Positions 1-9,829 of a stretch of DNA of 41,060 nucleotides are shown here, one piece after another. How positions within the stretch are numbered: position 1 is the stretch's first letter; each line of letters begins with the position of its first letter. The stretch is from an uncultured Alphaproteobacteria bacterium (GTDB taxonomy: Bacteria; Pseudomonadota; Alphaproteobacteria; Methylaequorales; Methylaequoraceae): NCBI GenBank assembly GCA_902550225.1, contig CACCYL010000001.1, positions 88,941 to 130,000 on the forward strand, read 5' to 3'. Below the pieces are notes generated by a model. It had not been told where the DNA came from and ran no database searches. It was given only the letters and a program-made list of their open reading frames with translations. The position numbers and the translations under genes were made by a program.

Positions 1-1
1 G

Positions 2-394
2 GCCAAGGAAAGAACTTTTAGTCCACGAACAGATTCTGGAACATGGGATATAAAAAATCAACCCCCAGAATTTTGGGATCAATCAAACTTTAATTATCCG
101 AAATCCGTTCATATTAGAATTCATCCATTGTTAGGCTGGACTGAAATTGATATTTGGGAATATATAAAATGTGAGAAAATTCCTGTTGTAGATTTATATT
201 TTTCAAAAAATGGAAAAAGATACAGATCTTTAGGGGATGAAGATATCACATTACCAGTTGAAAGTACGGCAAAAAACGTTGACGAAATAATTGAAGAATT
301 AAAAATCAGCAAAACATCTGAGAGATCGGGAAGAAAAATGGATCATGAAGAAGAAAATGTTTTCGAAAGGTTAAGATCAAAGGGTTACATGTAG
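2..394 (+). CDS. cysD: Sulfate adenylyltransferase subunit 2 (CysD), 3' part
   Basis: This is the C-terminal part (about 130 residues) of the ATP-sulfurylase small subunit; the start lies upstream of the window. With the CysN GTPase it adenylates sulfate to APS in the cytoplasm. The readable sequence begins KERTFSPRTD and continues through a GWTEIDIWEYIK segment, a VESTA segment and TSERSGR near the end. These match the conserved C-terminal half of CysD of the PAPS-reductase-like ATP pyrophosphatase superfamily. The N-terminal PP-loop is outside the window. The stop is followed after one base by the ATG of the cysN/cysC fusion, so the two are surely one operon. CysD assignment is firm; nothing can be said about the missing N-terminus. 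Confidence 0.93.
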   Translation, partial: AKERTFSPRTDSGTWDIKNQPPEFWDQSNFNYPKSVHIRIHPLLGWTEIDIWEYIKCEKIPVVDLYFSKNGKRYRSLGDEDITLPVESTAKNVDEIIEELKISKTSERSGRKMDHEEENVFERLRSKGYM

Positions 395-395
395 T

Positions 396-2255
396 ATGAA
401 GAACAATAAAAATTTAAGTGTACCAAAGATTGTGATCGTAGGGCATGTTGATCATGGAAAATCTTCTTTTATTGGGAGGTTGCTCTATGATATAGGAGAA
501 ATACAAGAAGAAAAATATAGGGAGTTAAAAAAAGCTAGTAAAAAAAGGGGAGTTGAATTTGAATTTGCATTTCTCCTTGATGCTCTTCAGGATGAAAGGG
601 ACCAGGGAATAACAATAGATACAACCAGAATTTTCTTTAAAACCAAAAAAAAAAAATATGTATTTATTGATGCACCAGGTCACAAAGAGTTTATTAGGAA
701 TATGATTACGGGAGCTGCCTCTGCGGATATAGCAATTTTGATTGTTGACGTAAACGAGGGCATAAAACAACAAACTAAAAAACACTCTTATCTTCTAAAG
801 TTGCTAGGCTTTGAAAAAGTAATAGCACTTTACAACAAGATGGATAAAGTTGACTATTCTAAACACAAATTTTTGGATATTAAATCCAAGCTTGAAACTT
901 TTCTTTCAAAGATAGGAATTAAATCATATTCATCTATTCCAATATCATCGAGAAAAGGCGACAATATTGTAACTTTAAGTAAAAAAATGGGCTGGTACAA
1001 AGGTTTTTCATTTGTTCAGGTTCTAGATGAGTACAAAATTCAAGAAATTGATAAATCTGAATTCATTAGATTTCCAGTTCAGGATATATATAAGTCCGGA
1101 GATAAAAGAATTATTGTAGGTAGAATTGAATCAGGAAAAATAAAAAGTGGGACTAAACTTATTTTTCTTCCCTCAAACGAAATTGTGGATGTTAAAACAT
1201 TAGAAGTTTGGCCTAAAGCAAAAAAAGAATATGAGGTTGGAGACTGTATTGGTATTACACTTAGTGATCAAATTTTTGTTGATAAAGGGAATATGGCATC
1301 AGACATTAAAAACCCACCAAAATTAACCAAAAGATTTGAATCACGAGTTTTTTGGTTAAGTAAAAAAAAAATATCTTTCAATAAAAAATATTTGATGAAG
1401 ATTAATACAGGTGAATATGAGGTTTCAATAAACCAAATAAAAAAAATTATTGATGTTGAAAGTCTTATTGAAAAAAAAAAAATAAATGTTGAAAAAAATG
1501 ATATTTGCGAGGTTGTAATTCATTCGTCCGAGTTAATCCCAATGGATGATTATGCATTTAATAAGTCTACTTCAAGATTTTGTTTGCTTGATGAAAAAGA
1601 GATTGTTGCTGGAGGGATTGTTGATATTAGGAATTACCCTGATCAGAGAGAATACAAAGATAACTCAAAAGAGAATATAATTCCAGAAAACTATGCTGTA
1701 GGTGAGATTGATAGATCAATAAAATATAATCATAGACCAGGGATTGTATGGCTTACAGGGCTATCAGGTTCGGGAAAAAGCACTATTGCAAAGAATGTAG
1801 AAAAAAGGTTATTTCAAAAAAATATAAATGTTTTTACATTAGATGGAGATAATCTGAGAATTGGACTAAATAAAAACTTAGATTTTTCACCTGAAGATAG
1901 AACAGAAAATATTAGGAGAACTGCTGAGGTTGCAAATTTATTCACTAAAGCTGGTTTTGTTGTTTTAGTTTCATTAATTTCTCCATACAGAAGTGAGAGG
2001 AAAAAAGCCAGAGACATAAGACCTGAGATTTTTCGTGAGATATACATAGAGGCTTCTTTAGAGGAATGTTCAAAAAGAGACGTCAAAGGACTATATGCTA
2101 AAGCAATCAAAGGTGAGATTAAAAACTTTACAGGTATATCCTCACCATACGAACCACCAGAAATGCCAAATCTTGTCATTAATACATCTAAATGCTCAAT
2201 TGAAGAGAGTGTGAAAAAGCTAGAAAAATTTATTCTGAAAGAGTTTAGTTTTTAG
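396..2255 (+). CDS. cysNC: Bifunctional sulfate adenylyltransferase subunit 1 / adenylylsulfate kinase (CysN-CysC fusion)
   Basis: The 619-residue protein joins two steps of sulfate activation. The N-terminal elongation-factor-like GTPase drives APS formation by CysD; the C-terminal kinase phosphorylates APS to PAPS. The GTPase motifs are G1 GHVDHGKS (residues 16-23), a RDQGITIDT switch, DAPGHKEF and NKMD. Beta-barrel domains fill roughly 220-430. The APS kinase starts near 445, with P-loop GLSGSGKS at 455-462, a DGDNLR motif and SPYRSERKKAR. Such cysNC fusions are well known in proteobacteria and the length is usual. It starts one base after the cysD stop and is followed by the groESL promoter. 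There is no obvious terminator between them, so some readthrough into groES is possible. Confidence 0.95.
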   Translation: MKNNKNLSVPKIVIVGHVDHGKSSFIGRLLYDIGEIQEEKYRELKKASKKRGVEFEFAFLLDALQDERDQGITIDTTRIFFKTKKKKYVFIDAPGHKEFIRNMITGAASADIAILIVDVNEGIKQQTKKHSYLLKLLGFEKVIALYNKMDKVDYSKHKFLDIKSKLETFLSKIGIKSYSSIPISSRKGDNIVTLSKKMGWYKGFSFVQVLDEYKIQEIDKSEFIRFPVQDIYKSGDKRIIVGRIESGKIKSGTKLIFLPSNEIVDVKTLEVWPKAKKEYEVGDCIGITLSDQIFVDKGNMASDIKNPPKLTKRFESRVFWLSKKKISFNKKYLMKINTGEYEVSINQIKKIIDVESLIEKKKINVEKNDICEVVIHSSELIPMDDYAFNKSTSRFCLLDEKEIVAGGIVDIRNYPDQREYKDNSKENIIPENYAVGEIDRSIKYNHRPGIVWLTGLSGSGKSTIAKNVEKRLFQKNINVFTLDGDNLRIGLNKNLDFSPEDRTENIRRTAEVANLFTKAGFVVLVSLISPYRSERKKARDIRPEIFREIYIEASLEECSKRDVKGLYAKAIKGEIKNFTGISSPYEPPEMPNLVINTSKCSIEESVKKLEKFILKEFSF

Positions 2256-2262
2256 AAAGGTC

Positions 2263-2291
2263 TTGACAAAAAAAAAAATTGTAATTATGTT
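2263..2291 (+). promoter_or_regulatory. Predicted sigma70-type promoter of groESL
   Basis: TTGACA at 2263-2268 is separated by 17 bases from TATGTT at 2286-2291. The -35 is a perfect consensus and the spacing is ideal. It begins only 7 bases after the cysNC stop. The expected start point, near 2298, falls inside the CIRCE element, so repressor binding there would block initiation. This suggests groESL is a housekeeping promoter under HrcA repression rather than one needing a heat-shock sigma factor. Confidence 0.75.
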
Positions 2292-2316
2292 AGCACTCAT
2301 ATGAGGTGAGTGCTAA
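2290..2316. promoter_or_regulatory. CIRCE operator (HrcA binding site) upstream of groES
   Basis: The sequence is TTAGCACTC, nine bases, then GAGTGCTAA: a perfect 9-bp inverted repeat identical to the CIRCE consensus. In known systems the HrcA repressor binds CIRCE upstream of groESL or dnaK and is released on heat shock because HrcA needs GroEL to fold. The element overlaps the last base(s) of the predicted -10 and the transcription start, and ends 42 bases before the groES start. hrcA itself is not in the window. Confidence 0.95.
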
Positions 2317-2358
2317 TAAGCCTCAATTATTGGAATTATCTAAGAAAGGATGTTCATT

Positions 2359-2646
2359 ATGAATTTCAAACCATTGCACGACAGAGTTGTAGTTAAAAGA
2401 ATTGATACAGATGAGAAATCTTCGGGAGGGATTATAATACCGGACACAGCAAAAGAGAAACCAAGTGAGGGTGAAGTGCTGGCAGTTGGGCCAGGAGAAA
2501 TTGCCGAAGATGGTAAAACCAAGCCCATGAATGTAAAAAAAGGTGACAAAATTTTATTCGGCAAATGGTCTGGTACTGAAGTTAAATTAGATGGCCAGGA
2601 CGTTTTAATAATGAAAGAGTCAGACATCATGGGTATTTTAGAATAA
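2359..2646 (+). CDS. groES: Co-chaperonin GroES (Hsp10)
   Basis: The 95-residue protein is the heptameric lid of the GroEL folding chamber. It begins [15 protein letters not shown] and contains the mobile-loop region [18 protein letters not shown] and the C-terminal [15 protein letters not shown], all typical GroES. An in-frame ATG exists at 2350, but it overlaps the Shine-Dalgarno stretch AAAGGA (2345-2350). The ATG at 2359 has correct spacing and gives the usual family N-terminus and length. The gene lies behind CIRCE and is followed after 22 bases by groEL. Confidence 0.97.
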   Translation: MNFKPLHDRVVVKRIDTDEKSSGGIIIPDTAKEKPSEGEVLAVGPGEIAEDGKTKPMNVKKGDKILFGKWSGTEVKLDGQDVLIMKESDIMGILE

Positions 2647-2650
2647 TTAA

Positions 2651-4339
<1,689 letters not shown>

Positions 4340-4375
4340 TTACGCACATACCACCAAAATGCCTTTTAAGAATGT

Positions 4376-4406
4376 AAACCCAGTTGTATAATTCAACTGG
4401 GTTTTA
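4376..4406. terminator. Hairpin terminator shared by groEL (+) and the DUF934 gene (-)
   Basis: AAACCCAGTTG (4376-4386), a 7-base loop and CAACTGGGTTT (4394-4404) form a perfect 11-bp stem followed by a short T run. It lies 37 bases after the groEL stop. The stop codon of the opposing DUF934 gene (4404-4406) sits on the right arm of the stem, so the same structure can serve both converging transcripts. On the minus strand the trailing T stretch is short, so termination there may be weaker. Confidence 0.8.
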
Positions 4407-4856
4407 CGGTTGGTAATACAAACCTTCATCTATTTCCAAAAGCTCAAGCCAAACATCCTTATCCTCATCTTTTATTTCAACAGAGTCAAAGCCACACCTT
4501 ATCAAAAATACAAACTGATCTGGAAGAATATGACCAACAGCTCTAAGCTCGCCTTTAAAATTGTGTTTTTTTCTCAACATTTTCGCGAAAGTAAAGGGTC
4601 TTCCATCCTTAAATGTTTCAAAGTTTATTTGTACCATTGCTGCTTTTGAAATTTCGTCTTTATCTGATAAAGAACAAGCATTGGAACTAAATTCGACCGC
4701 TACATTAATATTTTGTTCTTGAACAATATGCTTGGTCTCTCTCCATTGTGAAATAGAAAGTATAGATCCATTTCTAATGTTTTTTTTTAAGAAATCCTGT
4801 TCTTTAATTTTTTTGTAATGATTTTTGTGCTCATGCTTTTTTTGTAAAATTATCAT
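4404..4856 (-). CDS. DUF934 family protein of the sulfite-reduction operon
   Basis: The 150-residue protein belongs to DUF934, a small family found almost always beside cysI or cysH in proteobacteria. The diagnostic region reads FKDGRPFTFAKMLR, then GELRAVGHILPDQFVF and RCGFDSVEI. The family is thought to assist sulfite reduction or electron transfer to it, but no biochemical role is established to my knowledge. The gene overlaps the 3' end of the sulfite reductase gene by 26 bases, so translation is probably coupled. It is last in a minus-strand operon converging on groEL. The cysH often found next to it is absent. It is cytoplasmic, with no signal peptide or membrane segment. Confidence 0.88.
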   Translation of the reverse strand: MIILQKKHEHKNHYKKIKEQDFLKKNIRNGSILSISQWRETKHIVQEQNINVAVEFSSNACSLSDKDEISKAAMVQINFETFKDGRPFTFAKMLRKKHNFKGELRAVGHILPDQFVFLIRCGFDSVEIKDEDKDVWLELLEIDEGLYYQP

Positions 4857-6483
4857 ATAAATCTTTTTTAAATTCTTTTATTCCAATTCTTCGAAAAACT
4901 GTCAAAAAATCTTCACTCTTATTTCTTTTATGTTTTTTGTAGGTATTGAGGATTTTTTCGATTGCGTCAATTAAGCTATTTTCAGAAAATGATGGACCAA
5001 CTATTTCTCCAATTGCAGCATCTTCTTTTGCAGAGCCTCCTAATGTAATTTGGTAGAATTCTTGTCCTTTTCTATCTAGCCCAAGTATCCCAATATTCCC
5101 AACATGGTGGTGCCCACATGCATTAATACAACCTGAAATCTTAATTTTTAAGTCTCCTATTTCTTTTTGCTTTAAATAATTATTAAAATGTCTACTAATT
5201 TTTTGAGATATTGGAATTGATCTGGCCGTCGCAAGAGCACAATAATCCATTCCTGGACAACAAATTGTGTCTGTTATCAAACCTAGATTTGGAGTTGCTA
5301 AGTTTTCAATTTTAAGTTGATTCCACAAATTAAATAGTTCCTTATTAGATACATGAGGAAGAACAAGGTTTTGCTCATGCGTGACTCTAATCTCACTAAA
5401 AGAAAATTTTTCAGATATTTCGGCAAGTGCCATCATTTGATTACTTGTCGCATCACCAGGTGGTTTTTTTGGAGCTTTTAGAGAAATTTGGACAATTGAG
5501 TATCCCTGAATTTTATGAGGTATTACATTTTGTTTTATCCAATTTTGATATTCTTGGTTATTTTTAAAAGGTATTTTGTTGGTATTTGATTTCAAAGGAG
5601 GTAGTCTAAAGAATCCAAAAATTTCTTCAATACTTTTGTCGTCGATTACAAGTTCTTTATTTGAAAGTTTTGAAAAATTTTCTTCAACCAGTGATCTAAA
5701 TTTTTCTATTCCTAACTCTTTTACTAAAATTTTTATTCTAGCCTTATAAATATTATCTCTCCTACCTTCTTGATTATAAGTTGTGAGGATTGCTTCAAGA
5801 TAATTTAAAATATCTTTTTTTGGCAAGAAATCTTTAATTTTTTTTCCAATAATTGGTGTTCTTCCTTGCCCCCCTCCAACAAAAACCTCAAAGCCTACTT
5901 GATTGTTTCTTTTTATTATTCTTAAACCAATGTCATGAACCAACATGGCAGCTCTATCTTCAGTACAACCTATTACAGCAATTTTAAACTTTCTCGGAAG
6001 AAATGAAAATTCTGGATGAAACGTTGACCATTTTCTTATTATTTCACACCATGGTCTTGGATCTTCAATTTCATTTAAAGTTAAACCTGCAAGATGGTCT
6101 GAGGAGATATTTCTGATACAATTACCGGATGTTTGAATCGCATGCATTTCCACTAACGAAAGTTCACGAAGTATTTCTGGGATGTCTAACAACTTCGGCC
6201 AATTAAACTGGATATTTTGTCTAGTTGTAAAATGACCGTAACCTCGGTCATATTTATCTGCAATAAAAGCAATCTTCCTAAGTTGTTTAGATGAAAGTTC
6301 TCCATAAGGTATGGCTATTCTTAGCATATAAGCATGCAACTGTAGGTATAATCCATTCATTAATCTAAGTGGTTTAAATTCTTCTTCAGTGAGTTTACCT
6401 TCTAGCCTTCTATTTACTTGATTTTCAAACTGTTTAACTCTACTAGCAATTATTTTTTTATCAGTGTCTGAATATTTGTACAT
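4831..6483 (-). CDS. cysI: Sulfite reductase, siroheme / 4Fe-4S hemoprotein (CysI/NirA family)
   Basis: The 550-residue protein catalyses six-electron reduction, most likely of sulfite to sulfide, using siroheme coupled to a 4Fe-4S cluster. The cluster ligands are visible as C409-x5-C415 (in CCPGMDYC) and C452-x3-C456 (in CINACGHHH). The sequence shows the duplicated ferredoxin-like and siroheme-binding halves of this family. Nitrite reductases share the fold, so family alone does not fix the substrate. Neighbouring DUF2849 and DUF934 genes and the cysD-cysNC genes nearby argue for assimilatory sulfite reduction. Without a CysJ flavoprotein in the window, the electron donor is probably ferredoxin or another partner. 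It starts 5 bases after the DUF2849 stop. Confidence 0.9.
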   Translation of the reverse strand: MYKYSDTDKKIIASRVKQFENQVNRRLEGKLTEEEFKPLRLMNGLYLQLHAYMLRIAIPYGELSSKQLRKIAFIADKYDRGYGHFTTRQNIQFNWPKLLDIPEILRELSLVEMHAIQTSGNCIRNISSDHLAGLTLNEIEDPRPWCEIIRKWSTFHPEFSFLPRKFKIAVIGCTEDRAAMLVHDIGLRIIKRNNQVGFEVFVGGGQGRTPIIGKKIKDFLPKKDILNYLEAILTTYNQEGRRDNIYKARIKILVKELGIEKFRSLVEENFSKLSNKELVIDDKSIEEIFGFFRLPPLKSNTNKIPFKNNQEYQNWIKQNVIPHKIQGYSIVQISLKAPKKPPGDATSNQMMALAEISEKFSFSEIRVTHEQNLVLPHVSNKELFNLWNQLKIENLATPNLGLITDTICCPGMDYCALATARSIPISQKISRHFNNYLKQKEIGDLKIKISGCINACGHHHVGNIGILGLDRKGQEFYQITLGGSAKEDAAIGEIVGPSFSENSLIDAIEKILNTYKKHKRNKSEDFLTVFRRIGIKEFKKDLYDNFTKKA

Positions 6484-6488
6484 AAAAT

Positions 6489-6764
6489 CTATATTTTAAT
6501 TGTTATTCCAGAAGTTCTAATTTTATCTCTAAGAGTTTTAATATTTCCATCGTCATCCAATTCAACGAACTTGGGAGAAATAATAATACATTTTTTTTCT
6601 TCTTTGATTGAAATTTCTTCATATCTTCCAATTTCACCAACTTTTATTTTAATAGCCTCACTAGAAGAGCTTGACCAGCCTTTTGGTGTAAAAAAAACAA
6701 CTTTTCCAGATACTAGCTCATTAGCAGATAGCAAGAAAGTTTCCCCTTGGAGTTTTTTAACCAT
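6489..6764 (-). CDS. DUF2849 family protein
   Basis: The 91-residue cytoplasmic protein matches DUF2849, a short family found upstream of cysI in alphaproteobacteria. The recognisable core is LLSANELVSGKVVFFTPKGW, followed by an alternating-charge beta-rich tail (CIIISPKFVELDDDG, LRDKIRTSGITI). The family's function is unknown; conserved linkage implies a role in siroheme or sulfite reduction. It is the first gene of the minus-strand operon DUF2849-cysI-DUF934. In many relatives a siroheme synthase gene (cysG) precedes it; here lysS begins instead on the opposite strand. Confidence 0.82.
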   Translation of the reverse strand: MVKKLQGETFLLSANELVSGKVVFFTPKGWSSSSSEAIKIKVGEIGRYEEISIKEEKKCIIISPKFVELDDDGNIKTLRDKIRTSGITIKI

Positions 6765-6912
6765 ATTAAATCATATCCTATTTGTAAAAATATAGGGGAA
6801 ATAAAATATTACAAGTATAAAATGTTTAATTTTAATTATACAAAATTATTGTGTATAATATATTTTTTTAAGACTTGATTATACTTTTAAACTGAATACT
6901 TTATTAACTAAT
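6765..6912. promoter_or_regulatory. Divergent intergenic region between DUF2849-cysI-DUF934 (-) and the lysS operon (+)
   Basis: At 148 bases this is the longest non-coding gap in the window, and it must carry the promoters of two divergent operons. It is extremely AT-rich. TATAAT occurs at 6854-6859 on the plus strand and at 6840-6835 on the minus strand, but neither has a convincing -35 at normal spacing. I see no inverted repeat resembling a known operator and no clear riboswitch. The promoter role is inferred from position only. Confidence 0.35.
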
Positions 6913-8460
6913 ATGTTAGAAATTGATTCTAAATTATGGCCATTTACGGAAGCTAAAAAACTTTTAAAAAGATTAGAAGAAAAAGGAAAATCAGAATGTA
7001 TTTTTCAGACAGGTTATGGTCCTTCAGGCTTACCTCACATAGGAACTTTTGGAGAGGTCCTTAGAACCTCAATGGTTATTAAGGCCTTCAAAGAAATTTC
7101 TGATATTCCTGTAAAGTTGTATGTGTTCTCAGATGATATGGATGGATTAAGAAAAGTACCACAAAACATACCAAATTCTGAAATTATTCATGAGCATTTA
7201 GATAAACCTTTATCATCTATTCCTGATCCTTTTGAAGAATTTGAAAGTTTCTCTGCATACAACAATAATAAGTTAGTAAAATTTCTTGAAAATTTTAAAT
7301 TTGACTTTGAATTTAAGTCTTCAACTCAGCTATATAAAAATGGAAATTTCAATAAAGGGCTTGAAGCTATTTTTAATAATTATGACAAAGTAATGAATGT
7401 AATTTTACCAACACTAGGAAAGGAAAGAAGGCAAACTTACTCTCCTTTTTTACCAATTTGCAAAGCTTCTGGAAAAGTTCTTCAAGTAAAAGTGAAGAAT
7501 CTGGATACGAAAAACCAAAGAATAGAATACTTTAATCCTTTGTCATCCAAAGATGAATATTCGTCAATTTTAAATGGTGAATGTAAATTACAATGGAAGG
7601 TAGATTGGGCTATGCGATGGTATGTACTGAATGTAGATTATGAAATGAATGGAAAAGATTTGATAGAGTCTTTCATCTTATCTAGTAAAATAAATAGAAT
7701 TATAGGGGGCAGACCTCCAAATAATTTCACTTATGAATTATTTTTAGACGAAAAAGGGGAGAAAATATCCAAGTCAGTTGGAAATGGTATATCTGTTGAA
7801 GATTGGTTAGAGTTCTCTCCGCAGGAAAGTCTTGAATTATTTATGTTTCAGAATCCAACTAGAGCAAAAAGACTTTATTTTGATGTAATACCCAAAATGA
7901 CAGATGAATATTTGAAGTTAAGAAAAGATTTTGAAACTGCAAAAGTCAATGAAAAATACCAAAGCCCTATTTGGTTTTTGAATAATGAAAAGGAGTTTAA
8001 CATTCTGGAAAACTTTTCCTTCAATATGATTTTAAATCTTGCAAATGTTTGCAATGCTGAAAGTTCTGAAATTCTCTGGGGCTTTATTGAAAATTATTAT
8101 CCAGATATAGATAGAGAGCAATTTCCTTTAATACAGAAACTTCTTGAATACGGAGTCGAATATTATAAAAAATTTGTATTACCAAAAAAAAAATATAGGT
8201 CACCCAATGATCTTGAGAGAGAGGGTTTTACAAAGCTAATCCAAACTCTAGAAACTCTCGATAATAAGAGTGAGGCGGAGGAAATCCAAACAAAAATTTA
8301 TGAAATAGGCATGGAATTAAAATTCTCTAATCTTAAAGATTGGTTTTCGGGGTTTTACCAAGTAGTTTTGGGACAAGAGCAAGGCCCTAGGCTCGGCTCT
8401 TTTATAAAATTTTATGGTATAAAACAAACCATTGAATTATTAAAGGATAAAGTTAATTAG
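6913..8460 (+). CDS. lysS: Lysyl-tRNA synthetase, class I
   Basis: The 515-residue enzyme charges tRNA-Lys. It is the class I (archaeal-type) LysRS used by most alphaproteobacteria, not the class II LysS of enterics. The HIGH-like signature is in PSGLPHIGTFGE (about residues 37-48) and the KMSKS-like signature is KISKSVGNGIS (about 290). The downstream PTRAKRLYFDVIPKMTDEYL region is characteristic of the family. The gene opens a long plus-strand run of closely packed genes; the next gene starts immediately after its stop. The ATG at 6913 has little Shine-Dalgarno sequence, common in this AT-rich window. Class I LysRS genes are also named lysK. Confidence 0.95.
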   Translation: MLEIDSKLWPFTEAKKLLKRLEEKGKSECIFQTGYGPSGLPHIGTFGEVLRTSMVIKAFKEISDIPVKLYVFSDDMDGLRKVPQNIPNSEIIHEHLDKPLSSIPDPFEEFESFSAYNNNKLVKFLENFKFDFEFKSSTQLYKNGNFNKGLEAIFNNYDKVMNVILPTLGKERRQTYSPFLPICKASGKVLQVKVKNLDTKNQRIEYFNPLSSKDEYSSILNGECKLQWKVDWAMRWYVLNVDYEMNGKDLIESFILSSKINRIIGGRPPNNFTYELFLDEKGEKISKSVGNGISVEDWLEFSPQESLELFMFQNPTRAKRLYFDVIPKMTDEYLKLRKDFETAKVNEKYQSPIWFLNNEKEFNILENFSFNMILNLANVCNAESSEILWGFIENYYPDIDREQFPLIQKLLEYGVEYYKKFVLPKKKYRSPNDLEREGFTKLIQTLETLDNKSEAEEIQTKIYEIGMELKFSNLKDWFSGFYQVVLGQEQGPRLGSFIKFYGIKQTIELLKDKVN

Positions 8461-8784
8461 ATGGATAATCTTTCTAATTATGTTTATAGAGTATTCAGGA
8501 AAGAAGAATTAGAAGAGTTCAGAAAAAGTAAATTATTTTGTGGAAACGAGCTGGATATTAATTCAGGTTTTATTCATTTATGCACAGACCAGCAAATTAA
8601 AGAAACAATTAATAAATATTTTAAAACAGAACAGACTTATATTGTAAAATTTAAAATTTCAGATTTGGAAGACTCATTGAAATGGGAAAAAAGCAGAAAT
8701 GACGAAATCTTTCCACATTATTATGGAATGTTAGAATCAAGGTTTATAATTAAGATTATAAATAAATACGATAATGAACTTTAG
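8461..8784 (+). CDS. DUF952 family protein
   Basis: The 107-residue protein matches DUF952, a small cytoplasmic family of unknown biochemical activity. Its hallmarks are an N-terminal YVYRVFRKEELEEF, the central SGFIHLCTDQQI, and FPHYYGMLESRFI near the C-terminus. Its ATG follows the lysS stop with no gap, and its end overlaps the pyrD start by 11 bases, implying translational coupling on both sides. DUF952 next to pyrD is a gene order seen in other alphaproteobacteria. No function can be inferred beyond this linkage. Confidence 0.87.
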   Translation: MDNLSNYVYRVFRKEELEEFRKSKLFCGNELDINSGFIHLCTDQQIKETINKYFKTEQTYIVKFKISDLEDSLKWEKSRNDEIFPHYYGMLESRFIIKIINKYDNEL

Positions 8785-9829
8785 AACATTTTCAAAGTTT
8801 TTCGATTTTCTTCCACCTGAGTTCCTCCATAGTCTATTTATTGGTTTTCTAAAAACACAGCTTTATAAAAAAAATAATAGTTTTGAAAATTTAAAAATTA
8901 AAGTTTTTGGTAATGAATTTAGGAATCCACTTGGATTAGCTGCAGGGTTTGACAAAAATGCTGAAGTTATCAAAGGAGCGGTGAATTTAGGTTTTGGTTT
9001 TGTAGAGTTAGGAACTGTTACACCTATGCCTCAATATGGAAATCAAAAGCCGAGGGTATTTAAAATACCGGAGATTGAGGCTGTAATTCAAAGATTAGGA
9101 TTTAATAATAGAGGTGTTGAAGAATTCTTAGAGAAATTAAAAAAAGCTCAAAAAATTAAAAGTATTTTGGGAGTAAACATCGGAAAAAATAAAAATTCAA
9201 AAGATTTAATTTCAGATTATCTTTTTCTTTATCAAAAACTTGAAGCTTATTCAGATTATATAACCATAAACATTTCTTCCCCGAATACCCCAGGACTAAG
9301 GGACATTCAAGAAAAAGGAAACATTGAAAAGTTATTAAATGGTCTGTCAAAGATTAAAAAAAAAAAGCCAACCTTTTTAAAATTATCTCCTGATTTATCT
9401 AGAAAAAATTTAGAAAATATATGTAGGTTGGTTATAAAAAGTGAATTTGTAAATGGTTTGATTCTAACCAACACTACGATTCAAAGGGATAATCTATTTA
9501 AGAAACCAGTAAAAAATTCGTGGAAGTTAGGAGAGGAGGGTGGTTTGTCAGGAGTTCCACTGAGAGAAAAAACAAACAAAATTATAAGAAGTGCGTATGA
9601 ATTAACTAATGGAAAAACTATAATAATAGGTGTTGGTGGTATTTCAACTGGTAGAGATGCATTTGAAAAAATATCTATGGGCGCAAGTCTTCTTCAATTA
9701 TATACCTCATTAATTTATCAAGGTCCAAATGTTGTTGTCAAAATTCTGAGTGATTTAAGTTGTTCTTTAAAAAGAAAAGGTTTAAAAAATGTAAGTGATT
9801 TAATTGGAAAAAATATAAAATATGATTAA
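8774..9829 (+). CDS. pyrD: Dihydroorotate dehydrogenase (quinone), class 2
   Basis: The 351-residue flavoenzyme oxidises dihydroorotate to orotate in pyrimidine synthesis, passing electrons to quinone. Class 2 is indicated by the N-terminal helical extension before the barrel (FFDFLPPEFLHSLFIGFLK), which docks on the membrane. Barrel motifs include NPLGLAAGFDKNAE, NISSPNTPGLR and the FMN-phosphate-binding GVGGISTGRDAFEKI. It begins inside the end of the DUF952 gene, and its last 8 bases overlap the HAD gene downstream, so it sits in the middle of a coupled operon. Confidence 0.96.
   Translation: MNFRTFSKFFDFLPPEFLHSLFIGFLKTQLYKKNNSFENLKIKVFGNEFRNPLGLAAGFDKNAEVIKGAVNLGFGFVELGTVTPMPQYGNQKPRVFKIPEIEAVIQRLGFNNRGVEEFLEKLKKAQKIKSILGVNIGKNKNSKDLISDYLFLYQKLEAYSDYITINISSPNTPGLRDIQEKGNIEKLLNGLSKIKKKKPTFLKLSPDLSRKNLENICRLVIKSEFVNGLILTNTTIQRDNLFKKPVKNSWKLGEEGGLSGVPLREKTNKIIRSAYELTNGKTIIIGVGGISTGRDAFEKISMGASLLQLYTSLIYQGPNVVVKILSDLSCSLKRKGLKNVSDLIGKNIKYD

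Noticed and set aside
6765-6912. A small RNA or riboswitch in the largest intergenic gap
   Set aside because: I see no stable GC-containing stem or known motif; the sequence is nearly all A and T and is adequately explained as a divergent promoter region.
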